A program made the translations under genes and the position numbers. The notes beneath the pieces were generated by a model. The model made no database searches, was not told where the DNA came from, and saw only the letters and a program-made list of their open reading frames with translations. Shown one piece after another: positions 1 through 6,534 of a DNA stretch of 64,000 nt (position 1 is its first letter; each line of letters begins with the position of its first letter). The stretch comes from Halorubrum sp. CSM-61 (GTDB taxonomy: Archaea > Halobacteriota > Halobacteria > Halobacteriales > Haloferacaceae). The stretch covers positions 186,001-250,000 of the forward strand of contig NZ_RJJW01000006.1 of assembly GCF_003781945.1 (NCBI RefSeq), given 5' to 3'.

Positions 1-49
1 CTGCGCCGACACGGGAGACGCGACGGCGGACGCCGAGACGGAGCGGTAG
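1..49 (+). CDS. 3' end of an unidentified gene
   Basis: The frame starting at base 2 reads an acidic tail (CADTGDATADAETER) and stops at TAG 47-49. The Asp/Glu-rich composition and G/C third positions fit the end of a haloarchaeal protein. The rest lies outside the window, so the product cannot be named. Confidence 0.35.
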   Translation, partial: CADTGDATADAETER

Positions 50-69
50 GCACGCCGACCGTGCGCGAG

Positions 70-117
70 TTACTTCCAGACCGCGCCCGTCGTCTCCCGG
101 TCGCCGCCCCCGGCACG
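70..117 (-). pseudogene. Possible truncated 3' end of a minus-strand gene
   Basis: Reading the minus strand from about 117 down to the TAA at 70-72 gives a plausible high-GC C-terminus ending GGGDRETTGAVWK. Further upstream the frame becomes arginine-rich nonsense and the composition drops toward lower GC near 130-180. It looks like the remnant of a gene cut where the accessory region begins. The identity is unknown and the call is tentative. Confidence 0.25.
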
Positions 118-1063
118 TGCACGTCGGGCTCGATCGTGACCGACAGCGATATTGTGACGTTACCCCTGATACATCCGTAATAGTAGTAGTGTTCCAGATC
201 CACGAGACGATAACACGATGTTGGCGACGTGGAAACAGCGAGGCCTCGATCCACCAGAGCAGCTCCAATCAATTTTGGTGGGAGAGAACTTCGGTAAAGA
301 CGAGAGGCATCACTGAACATCAGATCTGGCTTCTGCTATCCAACTACGCTCAGTCTTACGACTTCGCTCGTAGAAGTGAGGCTTGTCCATGAACTCAGCT
401 TCGAACCTTCTGGGTGGGAGGTAAATCCGCCACTCAGCGTCACCGTTCCAGACTTCAGGGCGAGTTGAGTCCGATGACTGCGCCGGAATTATTGTTTGAG
501 CGCTTGTTTGAGATTTAGACTACGGCGATCAACCCGAGTCCGCGGAATAAATATGGCAACTCTACAATCCCGGAAGATGGATCTGATACCTACCTTTCGT
601 TCATTGGAAGGTATTATTCCAGCGGTGCGGTGCCGTGGGGTTCCCGCGTGTTCACGCGCGGGACACAATTTTGGAGGATGTGTTTGATGCGTGCCTTATT
701 TTCACAGTTACTGGGAGGGTATTTGCTGAGAGCATGTGCGTATTAATCGCCGTCGTCATCGACTAGTTGACGAGTGCAAACAGCGATAGAGACGAACCTT
801 AATCTCCGACCGCATTTGGCTATATCACCACTTATAGATACAATCTTAATTTCCGATATATTAGGGGTCAACCAGTGCCGTTCCAGTATTCACCGCTGGG
901 TCAAAAGGTAGATCTGGCTCTGTTGACTCGATGGAAACGCTGCTATCCTTGGAGAACGTGAAACAAGATATGGGGCGCAAGAGACCGATAAGGATTCCGT
1001 GCCATCGAGCACGTTCTGTTGACTGGTCCATGCGCGAAAGAAGTCGAGCCATGGGCGCTACAG

Positions 1064-1092
1064 CCCGGATGCCGCGCAGCGCGGCATCCGGG
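1064..1092. repeat. Perfect 13-bp hairpin
   Basis: Left arm cccggatgccgcg (1064-1076), 3-base loop cag, right arm cgcggcatccggg (1080-1092). There is no T-run behind it, so it does not look like a standard terminator. A second hairpin of the same arm length lies about 100 bp downstream. Confidence 0.8.
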
Positions 1093-1195
1093 AAAGCCCG
1101 AATAGGTGAATCTCTACTTCACGTGCTGGCGTCCCGAGTCACAAGATCGCCTCTCCGAACGATGATGACCACTGGCCGGGCAGACAGACGAGGGA

Positions 1196-1226
1196 GCTGA
1201 GGGCCGCCGAGCTGGCGGCCCTCAGC
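1196..1226. repeat. Perfect 13-bp hairpin
   Basis: Left arm gctgagggccgcc (1196-1208), loop gagct, right arm ggcggccctcagc (1214-1226). It has the same architecture as the hairpin at 1064. A T-rich stretch (tttcttt) follows about 14 bases later on the plus strand, so a terminator role is possible but no obvious gene precedes it. Confidence 0.8.
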
Positions 1227-1528
1227 GGTCGGTCGGAGCCTTTCTTTAGCATCTGCTATCGCTAGACAGCGACCGCACCGCAGACACGTTCCGACCGCCT
1301 GCCGGTTGTGAGAACAGCAGATCCCCGGACGGCGTAATTATTTTGTCGTTAGACGTGGTTTGCCCGGGTAGCAGCGTTTCCATAGGTGAAATCCTCTTCT
1401 TCAGATATATCCTCTCTCGAAACAGCTGTTCGGTGATGACTGCGTATTGGCGGCGTGAAATAAGACCAACCAAAATCGAGTGAGAGCACAACACCAATAG
1501 TTTTGAGGGTAGTGGGCGTACCACACAC

Positions 1529-1735
1529 ATGTCCTCTGAGAAGGCTTGTCCGGACTGCGAAGAAGTATTAGAGCAGATGGAGTTACAGGGGACCGACGTC
1601 GTGGAGACGCTCTCTATCGTCTCAAAAGCGTCAGACGACGGATTCCTTAGTAGTATGCGGGCGGACGAAATTCTCACGCCAGTTCCATACGTTTGCCCCA
1701 ACTGTCGACGAACCCTCCTGTATGCCGAAAAGTAG
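1529..1735 (+). CDS. Small double-CxxC zinc-ribbon protein
   Basis: 68 residues with CPDC near the N-terminus (residues 8-11) and CPNC near residue 57, the usual four-cysteine layout of a zinc ribbon. The stretch between is acidic, as in haloarchaeal proteins, and the protein ends shortly after the second knuckle. Small zinc-finger proteins of this size are numerous in haloarchaea and most have no assigned function; some affect biofilm and motility. It stands alone upstream of the inositol-phosphatase gene, separated by about 105 AT-rich bases, so co-transcription is unlikely. It could bind nucleic acid or a protein partner; the sequence does not decide. Confidence 0.65.
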   Translation: MSSEKACPDCEEVLEQMELQGTDVVETLSIVSKASDDGFLSSMRADEILTPVPYVCPNCRRTLLYAEK

Positions 1736-1840
1736 CCGATAAATTAGTCACCTGTACTTATCACACCTTTCTCGCTCTACAACAACCAATAAGCAGACTG
1801 CGGGTGTCATTCTTTCATCGGTATCTTTTTTATCATCTTT

Positions 1841-2629
1841 ATGAGATTGCGAGCTGTGACTGATCTTAACGAGATTGAAGCCGTTGCCGGTGCAGTCGTA
1901 CAGGCTGGGGGCGCAGAACTTCGCCAGCGGTACCGCGACGGTGACAATGATGGCAATTATAGCACCTATGACGTAAAAGCCGCTGCTGATGAGGCCGCAG
2001 AGGAGAAGATGTTACCTGTTGTGAGGCGGGCGTTTCCGGATCATGCCGTGTTTGCTGAGGAAGCAGGCACGTTCGCCGGGAGTGCTCCCTACAGATGGAT
2101 AATTGATCCATTGGATGGCACCAACAACTTCGCTGCTGGACTTCCAACGTTCGCCTCCTCAGTAGCAGTCCTTCAGGATGAAGAACCGATGCTGGCGGCT
2201 CTCCACCAGCCCGCTACTGGCGAGACGTACCTCGCTCGCCGGGGTGCTGGCGTCCGCTATGAAGACCAACAGGTGACTGCGGAGAGCGACATAGACGTAG
2301 AAGCTGCCACAGTAGCGACTATCGTTGGGCGCGACGTGCCCCGTGATTCTGACCTTGCTCGGCAAGCTGACGACATCCAAGCGGCGGTGGACGAGACAGT
2401 AAAACGAGTCATTGACAGTTGGGCACCAACGGTTCACTCGGGCCTGTTCTCCCGAGGTCAACTCCAAGGTCTCGTGCAATTTCATCCCGACGAAGAGGAA
2501 CAGACAGTCACAGAACTGCTGGCAACAGAAGCCGGTGCGTCTACCCGGCGGGATGGGCCCCTCTATATTGCTGCCTGCGACGATGAGACGCTAACGGCAC
2601 TGTGGCAAGCGACGAGCGACGTGCGGTAG
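1841..2629 (+). CDS. Inositol monophosphatase / FBPase-like phosphatase
   Basis: 262 residues, normal length for the Mg-dependent inositol-monophosphatase superfamily, which also includes archaeal fructose-1,6-bisphosphatases and PAP phosphatases. The metal-binding motif DPLDGTNNF is intact, preceded by the EEAG acidic pair that normally reads EE(S/T). In the C-terminal signature (usually WDxAAG...EAGG) the Trp and Asp are replaced by Glu-Glu, followed by TELLATEAGA. The Asp to Glu change is conservative, but activity should not be assumed. The substrate cannot be told from sequence. The gene lies alone in the accessory region, next to the IS5 element, and may be an acquired gene. An AT-rich tract (tttttatcatcttt) sits directly before the ATG. 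Confidence 0.85.
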   Translation: MRLRAVTDLNEIEAVAGAVVQAGGAELRQRYRDGDNDGNYSTYDVKAAADEAAEEKMLPVVRRAFPDHAVFAEEAGTFAGSAPYRWIIDPLDGTNNFAAGLPTFASSVAVLQDEEPMLAALHQPATGETYLARRGAGVRYEDQQVTAESDIDVEAATVATIVGRDVPRDSDLARQADDIQAAVDETVKRVIDSWAPTVHSGLFSRGQLQGLVQFHPDEEEQTVTELLATEAGASTRRDGPLYIAACDDETLTALWQATSDVR

Positions 2630-2850
2630 CTACCCCTCCCAACGAGAATACCTTGGTCCACTATAGGAGATCTTTCGACGAGGGACGGACAGCCAACGCA
2701 CAATAGTTCATTCCACCACTAGATGGCTGCTGTGTCGTGCGATTTGTTCCGCTTCCAAACACTCTCTGAGATGTTGCTGTCCACACAAGCCCTGACTCAC
2801 GTCCTGCGGTTTTGAGCTTTGTGCTGTGTTGAATAGATGCTGAGTCACGG

Positions 2851-3675
2851 TCACAGCGGCTCACACAGCGGTTCTATGTTGATGATGGCAAACATCAAGA
2901 CAATCTCACGGAACTGTCGATACCAGCCCAGCGCTCGCACGGCATCGCCGAGCGAGCGCTTTGTTGTCGAGTAGGATGTTTCGGCCATCCACCGCTGAGA
3001 GTAGCCCTTCGCCCGGTTGAGTGCGTTATTCGCAGCTGCGTTCGCTGACGAGCCGCGATAATGAACGAGGTAGTCGATGTCGTGTGCGGCGATCTCGTAC
3101 TCAGTGTACCAGTCTTGGAAGCCGTTGTCGGCGGCGACGGACTGCAGGTCGTCCACGTTTCGGCGGACGACCTGCGGTCCGGTCTTCGTGTCGTGCTTCC
3201 ACCGAGCTGCGATGTGAACGTCAAGAACAGCCAGCGATTCCACATCAGTCAATGTCGTCACTTTTAGCGTCTGTATCGTCCGTCCTGCCCGCTGACGAAA
3301 GTACGAGGACGCACGTCGCCGGTCGAAGAACGTGCTGTCGAGCGCAGCGTGGCCGGACTGCGGGTGCTGCTGCGCGGAAACGCGCAGCAGCGCCCGCCAC
3401 ACCCACATTTTCAGCCGATCGGACGACTTGTAGATCGTCGTGTGATCGGGGAGATCGTCCCGATCTAAGTCGAGAGCGTCACGAATCTCAGTCATGTACT
3501 GTAGTCGATTCGGCGTTTCGCGGTAGCTGTGGCCGTCTTCGACCCGAAAACAGTGTAGAACGACATGGACCCAGCGGGCGAACCCGCCGCTGGCGGGCTC
3601 GCCCGCGTGCTTCCCCAACGCTTGTTTAGCTAGGTCACGACACTGCTCGATGAAGTCGAGGATATCGATTTCCAT
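2851..3675 (-). CDS. IS5-family DDE transposase
   Basis: 274 residues. Catalyses cut-and-paste of the surrounding IS. The likely catalytic triad is D113 (ALDSTFF), D183 (AADNGF) and E232 (MAETSYS), followed by the K/R helix expected for IS5 (TTKRSLG). The reading frame is intact and fills the space between the terminal inverted repeats, so the copy may be active. Two long inverted repeats lie inside the gene (3360-3397 and 3574-3606); they do not disrupt the frame and are discussed as a finding. Confidence 0.93.
   Translation of the reverse strand: MEIDILDFIEQCRDLAKQALGKHAGEPASGGFARWVHVVLHCFRVEDGHSYRETPNRLQYMTEIRDALDLDRDDLPDHTTIYKSSDRLKMWVWRALLRVSAQQHPQSGHAALDSTFFDRRRASSYFRQRAGRTIQTLKVTTLTDVESLAVLDVHIAARWKHDTKTGPQVVRRNVDDLQSVAADNGFQDWYTEYEIAAHDIDYLVHYRGSSANAAANNALNRAKGYSQRWMAETSYSTTKRSLGDAVRALGWYRQFREIVLMFAIINIEPLCEPL
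3360..3397. repeat. 17-bp inverted repeat inside the IS5 transposase gene
   Basis: Arms 3360-3376 and 3381-3397 (gcgggtgctgctgcgcg on the left) pair over 17 positions with one G-T wobble around the loop gaaa. It is fully inside coding sequence. Confidence 0.85.
3574..3606. repeat. 15-bp inverted repeat inside the IS5 transposase gene
   Basis: Arms gcgggcgaacccgcc (3574-3588) and ggcgggctcgcccgc (3592-3606), loop gct, one mismatch. Located near the 5' end of the transposase coding region, so in the mRNA it would lie close to the start codon. Confidence 0.85.
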
Positions 3676-3768
3676 ACCAACTTCGATTTCCTCGGCTTCA
3701 CCCTTCTAAACCGTCGATATCGGCAGATAAGATCGCTATTCAACACAGCACTATGGACATGTATGTAG

Positions 3769-4450
3769 TTGTATTGGCACCGCCGTACGCTTCAGCCAAG
3801 TCCGAATCCGGCGCTCTCGACCGCCTTCACCGCTGCTAAACAGAATAATAGCTGTGTGGTGCCAGTGTTCGTGTTAGATGACGCGATTTTGTCACGGGCC
3901 AACGGGTTAGGAGTCGCGTTCATGCTCGGTTCTCTTCATGAACTTCGAGATTGGTACCGAGGCCATGGCGGTGATATCGTGATACAGCACGGAGACCCAA
4001 CCGACGTCGTAGGTTGTCTTGCGCGGACCATCGGAGTCGAACAAGTCGTGTGGAACAAAGACCATTCACAACTGGCCCGTGCCCGTGACCGTGCGGTTCA
4101 GCGTGCTCTCACCCGCACCGGAGTCGCCTAGACGTCCGTTCCAAACGAACAGCCGAGCAAAATGAATTCATCTACAACGTTGCCCTCGAACCCAGAGGCG
4201 TATCTGGCTAACCCACATACACTGGAGATTAAGACCCAAGCCGTGCCACGACTCTCAGACCTTCGTGAAGACGAATACGACTCAGCACCCCTCACCGCCG
4301 GTACTGAATCTGCTCAAAAGCGATTACGAGCCCTATCGAACGGAACAACGTATCGTCGGTGTGACGACACCGGATAGTACGTCACTCAGCATGATACGGC
4401 ACTCGACTGGGTTCGAACGATTTGGCACCGGTCAGATAACAGCCGATGAG
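3769..4450 (+). pseudogene. Decayed deoxyribodipyrimidine photolyase
   Basis: The frame from TTG 3769 gives a clear photolyase N-terminal antenna-domain fragment: YWHRRTL, NPALSTA, VVPVFVLDD, LGVAFMLGSL, LRDWYRGHGGD, VVWNKDHSQLARARDRAVQRAL. It hits TAG at 4129-4131. The same frame then continues (4132-4377) into the later linker of the family (NPHTLEIKTQAVPRL, AGTESAQKRL) after losing the internal segment, and stops again. A further remnant (FERFGTGQ) lies in another frame near 4410. There is no normal start, because the right end of the IS5 element is only 17 bp upstream. The photolyase function is lost from this copy; another photolyase may exist elsewhere in the genome. Confidence 0.85.
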
Positions 4451-4479
4451 GCGGGTTCTACCAGTCGTATCGATATTTG

Positions 4480-4767
4480 ATATTGTCAACGCGCTTCACG
4501 ACCAATATCCGGGGGGAGTCTTTCTCCGTTCGCTTATTCAGGTGCGTTAATATATCTCACACTGAGTTCAACCTCTGTATCTCGCCGAGATTTCTGACAT
4601 AATGTAGGTAGATCAGTACTGTGGGTCGGTATGTGGATCTCCTGTATTGAGCGATCTGGCCTGCTAGCCTTTTGAGGAGTTTCTATTCGGGGTCTGCGTG
4701 TTCTCTTCAGTATACACTAGATTACCACCTCAGAGTAGCGCAAAACACGAGATTTAGATACGTTGAC
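4480..4767. other. AT-richer spacer without a gene
   Basis: About 290 bases between the photolyase remnant and the IS630 element. No ORF with recognisable motifs was seen. Its right edge, read on the minus strand, is the probable former 3' end of the zinc-ribbon gene that the IS630 interrupts. Confidence 0.5.
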
Positions 4768-4778
4768 TATAGTATCCA

Positions 4779-5270
4779 CTAGAAGTAATTACTCACTTTT
4801 GGAATCGAGAGTTGATCAAGAGCACTGTCGATCGCTGTTATAAGTTCGTCGAGTGAGTCGAAAAAGCGGTTGCTGAGAGCTGCTTGGAGCTGTCTCCAGC
4901 ATTCTTCGACTGGATTCAGTTCTGGCGAATATGAAGGAAGCGTCACGAAGGTGAGGTCGTCACGGGCCGCGAGGTCCGTGACGGCCGATGCCTGAAAATA
5001 CGGTGCACCATCGAGGACAACAATTAGATCGTCTTCAAATTCTTCACATAGTGCTAATATGAAATGTTTTGCGTGGGCGGCGGTGATGTACTCTGTAAAC
5101 CGAGAGAAAAAGCGATCACCGTCTTCGGTGATTGCGCCCAGCAGACACGTCCAGTCCCGTTGACTAGATAATTCGACGGACGGCCGCGTGCCGCGCGGAA
5201 ACCACGCGGCACGCGGCTCAACTTGGACCGATTTCTTGGTTTGATCGATACAGACTACTGTGGCGTCCAT
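4779..5270 (-). CDS. IS630-family transposase, DDE catalytic part (orfB)
   Basis: 163 residues holding the catalytic half: D9 (CIDQTKK), D87 (VVLDGAPYF) and E122 (ELNPVEECW), the D-D-E pattern of IS630. Its ATG overlaps the end of the upstream frame by 16 bases. The frame is also open back through an A7 run (T7 at 5281-5287 on the plus strand), which suggests that orfA and orfB are joined by a -1 frameshift, as known for IS630 elements. A perfect 13-bp inverted repeat (5183-5217) is embedded in the gene. Confidence 0.9.
   Translation of the reverse strand: MDATVVCIDQTKKSVQVEPRAAWFPRGTRPSVELSSQRDWTCLLGAITEDGDRFFSRFTEYITAAHAKHFILALCEEFEDDLIVVLDGAPYFQASAVTDLAARDDLTFVTLPSYSPELNPVEECWRQLQAALSNRFFDSLDELITAIDSALDQLSIPKVSNYF
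5183..5217. repeat. Perfect 13-bp inverted repeat inside the IS630 transposase gene
   Basis: Arms gccgcgtgccgcg (5183-5195) and cgcggcacgcggc (5205-5217) around a 9-base loop, within orfB coding sequence. A shorter one (gcgccggcg / cgccggcgc with a 4-base loop) lies in orfA near 5444-5465. Confidence 0.85.
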
Positions 5271-5791
5271 TTCCCGCCGCTTTTTTTGATCTCGTCGTAA
5301 AACTCATCTTGCTCGTCTTCGTCGGATTCAGCGGCTGAACGGCGTGGTTTTTGATAACTCAATCCCGCCTCTTTCAACAACCGCCGGCAGCTTGGGATTG
5401 AGTAGTCGACGCCGTACGTTTCTTCAAGATATTCTTGTGCGAGCGCCGGCGTCCACGCCGGCGCGTCAACGCCGATCTCTTCGGGTGATTCGTGGACTGT
5501 TTGTTCAAACTCTTGTTGCTGTTTTTCTGGGAGTTTTCGTCTTCGACCAGATCGGTGAGCATCTGTAACAGCTTGTTCAAGCGGTTCGTCGGTATCAAGT
5601 CGGTTGAGCCAGTTATAGATCGTTTTTCGCTCTGTGTCGTACCACTCGGCAAGTTCGGTTTGCGTGACGCCGTTTTTGTACGCGATCGCAGCTAACAGCC
5701 GTTGAGTCGGCTTGTTTCCATCAACATTGTCAAGCGTCTCTTGGAGTTCTTCGACGGAGATCTCGTTGAGGTGATCCATTACAGGCAGCAT
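5255..5791 (-). CDS. IS630-family transposase, DNA-binding part (orfA)
   Basis: 178 residues. The N-terminal half is a helix-turn-helix of the IS630/mariner type (VTQTELAEWYDTERKTIYNWL), followed by the winged-helix linker (WTPALAQEYLEETYGVDYS...CRRLLKEAGLSYQKPR). The frame ends shortly after DEIKKSGGKWTPQ, where the AAAAAAA run allows slippage into orfB. Alone it would bind the inverted repeats but could not cut. Confidence 0.9.
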   Translation of the reverse strand: MLPVMDHLNEISVEELQETLDNVDGNKPTQRLLAAIAYKNGVTQTELAEWYDTERKTIYNWLNRLDTDEPLEQAVTDAHRSGRRRKLPEKQQQEFEQTVHESPEEIGVDAPAWTPALAQEYLEETYGVDYSIPSCRRLLKEAGLSYQKPRRSAAESDEDEQDEFYDEIKKSGGKWTPQ

Positions 5792-5825
5792 ATGTCTTTG
5801 AGTAAAAAGTTCTACCGACTACTAT

Positions 5826-5942
5826 AACTTTCTCCTCAATTTCGTCCTGGTCCGCGATCTGGATATCGAGACAATTCGGACACACCAGTTTCTCGTTGTT
5901 ATGGTCCAAGATGAGAAGATGGCTACAGTCAGAACAGGGCAT
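5826..5942 (-). pseudogene. Zinc-ribbon gene interrupted by IS630
   Basis: From ATG 5942 the minus strand reads a small CxxC protein: PCSDC near the start, then LLILDHNNEKLVCPNCLD and QIADQDEIEEKVI, at which point the IS630 inverted repeat begins. Removing the IS and one TA copy joins the frame to the sequence left of 4768 and gives EIEEKVSQRI followed by TAA. The original protein was therefore probably about 46 residues. It resembles small haloarchaeal zinc-ribbon proteins of unknown function. Confidence 0.6.
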
Positions 5943-6025
5943 ATCCTTGTTTATGCTAGATTTGTGAGTTTAATATACCTTGGCTGGGAGCCGTCCTAAG
6001 GTCGACAGTCTGGGATGGTCTGACT

Positions 6026-6110
6026 AGATTTCGAGATAGGGGCCGCAAGCCCGAAATCTGGTACTGTAGCCGATTATCACGGATGTCAAATCTCAGTACC
6101 AGATTTAAAT
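6026..6110. promoter_or_regulatory. Nested inverted repeats over the promoter of the HELTH gene
   Basis: aaatctggtactg at 6054-6066 is perfectly complementary to cagtaccagattt at 6094-6106, and an overlapping pair agatttcg (6026-6033) / cgaaatct (6052-6059) shares the same half site. The last copy runs into a TATA-like box (tttaaat, 6104-6110) 23-29 bases before the ATG at 6133, the spacing of a leaderless haloarchaeal transcript. The layout suggests an operator or a pair of alternative hairpins. Confidence 0.55.
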
Positions 6111-6132
6111 GCTTAGCAAATAGTGACTTGGT

Positions 6133-6534
6133 ATGGCTGGAGTTCAAGCAACCTTTCTTGCTATCTGTTTCCCAGCTCTTGCGATAGGACTCCACGAACT
6201 GACCCACGTAGCAGTCGCCCGGATTGCCTGCCCGCTTTCGATTGAACAGACCTCATGGGTCCCGTTCCGACTTCGCCTTGATTTTGAGAGACTGCCGGCA
6301 AAAGCCACACTCCGGATGATTGCACTTGCCCCTCTATTTGTCGGCGGCGTGGCTGCTGCCATCGCTATTCAAACCGGTATTTGGCAACAGATTAAAATCG
6401 CCGACCCGTACTATCTCCATCATCTTATGATAGCGTACTGGTTCCTCTATATCATCCCGAGCCCTACAGATATTCGACTAGCCATTTGGCCGTCGGTAGA
6501 AGATACACAGCGTGTTCAGATGAACCCACAATGA
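6133..6534 (+). CDS. Membrane protein with HELTH metallopeptidase-like motif
   Basis: 133 residues with at least three hydrophobic segments (about 5-22, 60-80, 92-115). The first ends in HELTH, an HExxH zinc-binding motif located in or next to a membrane helix, as in small site-2-type (M50-like) peptidases and DUF3267-like proteins. I do not see a clear second ligand motif such as NPDG; the late IIPSPTDIRLAIWP could supply an Asp. The stop overlaps the start of the next gene (ATGA at 6531-6534), so the two are translationally coupled and probably work together on a membrane or surface protein. Confidence 0.6.
   Translation: MAGVQATFLAICFPALAIGLHELTHVAVARIACPLSIEQTSWVPFRLRLDFERLPAKATLRMIALAPLFVGGVAAAIAIQTGIWQQIKIADPYYLHHLMIAYWFLYIIPSPTDIRLAIWPSVEDTQRVQMNPQ

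Larger units (their letters stand above)
118..1528. other. Long stretch without a convincing gene
   Basis: About 1.4 kb of mixed composition with only short ORFs of 60-150 codons that lack recognisable motifs or haloarchaeal codon bias. It holds an imperfect inverted repeat at 349-361 / 368-380 (loop cttcgc) and two strong hairpins at 1064-1092 and 1196-1226. It reads as decayed mobile-element DNA, but I could not recognise any transposase fragment. Confidence 0.45.
2821..3751 (-). mobile_element. IS5-family insertion sequence, complete
   Basis: Flanked by perfect 16-bp terminal inverted repeats: gtgctgtgttgaatag at 2821-2836 and its reverse complement at 3736-3751. The 931-bp element carries one intact transposase gene on the minus strand. 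I see no clear target-site duplication (flanking bases ttt and tat), so the insertion may be old or followed by rearrangement. It lies immediately upstream of a decayed photolyase gene. Confidence 0.9.
4768..5826 (-). mobile_element. IS630-family insertion sequence in a zinc-ribbon gene
   Basis: Two overlapping transposase frames are bounded by imperfect terminal inverted repeats of about 26 bp. The left one starts atagta at 4769 and the right one is its partial complement ending actat at 5825, with both inner ends reading ..tactc or gagta. Each end is bordered by a TA dinucleotide, the target duplicated by IS630/mariner elements. The right end falls inside a CxxC-type small gene read on the minus strand (5826-5942). 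Confidence 0.82.

Noticed and set aside
117-392. 91-codon frame in the left spacer
   Set aside because: No motif, no haloarchaeal codon bias and many rare residues (Trp, Cys, His) compared with haloarchaeal proteins; probably not a gene.
2821-3751. A target-site duplication of the IS5 element
   Set aside because: The three bases on each side (ttt and tat) do not match, so no duplication is reported.
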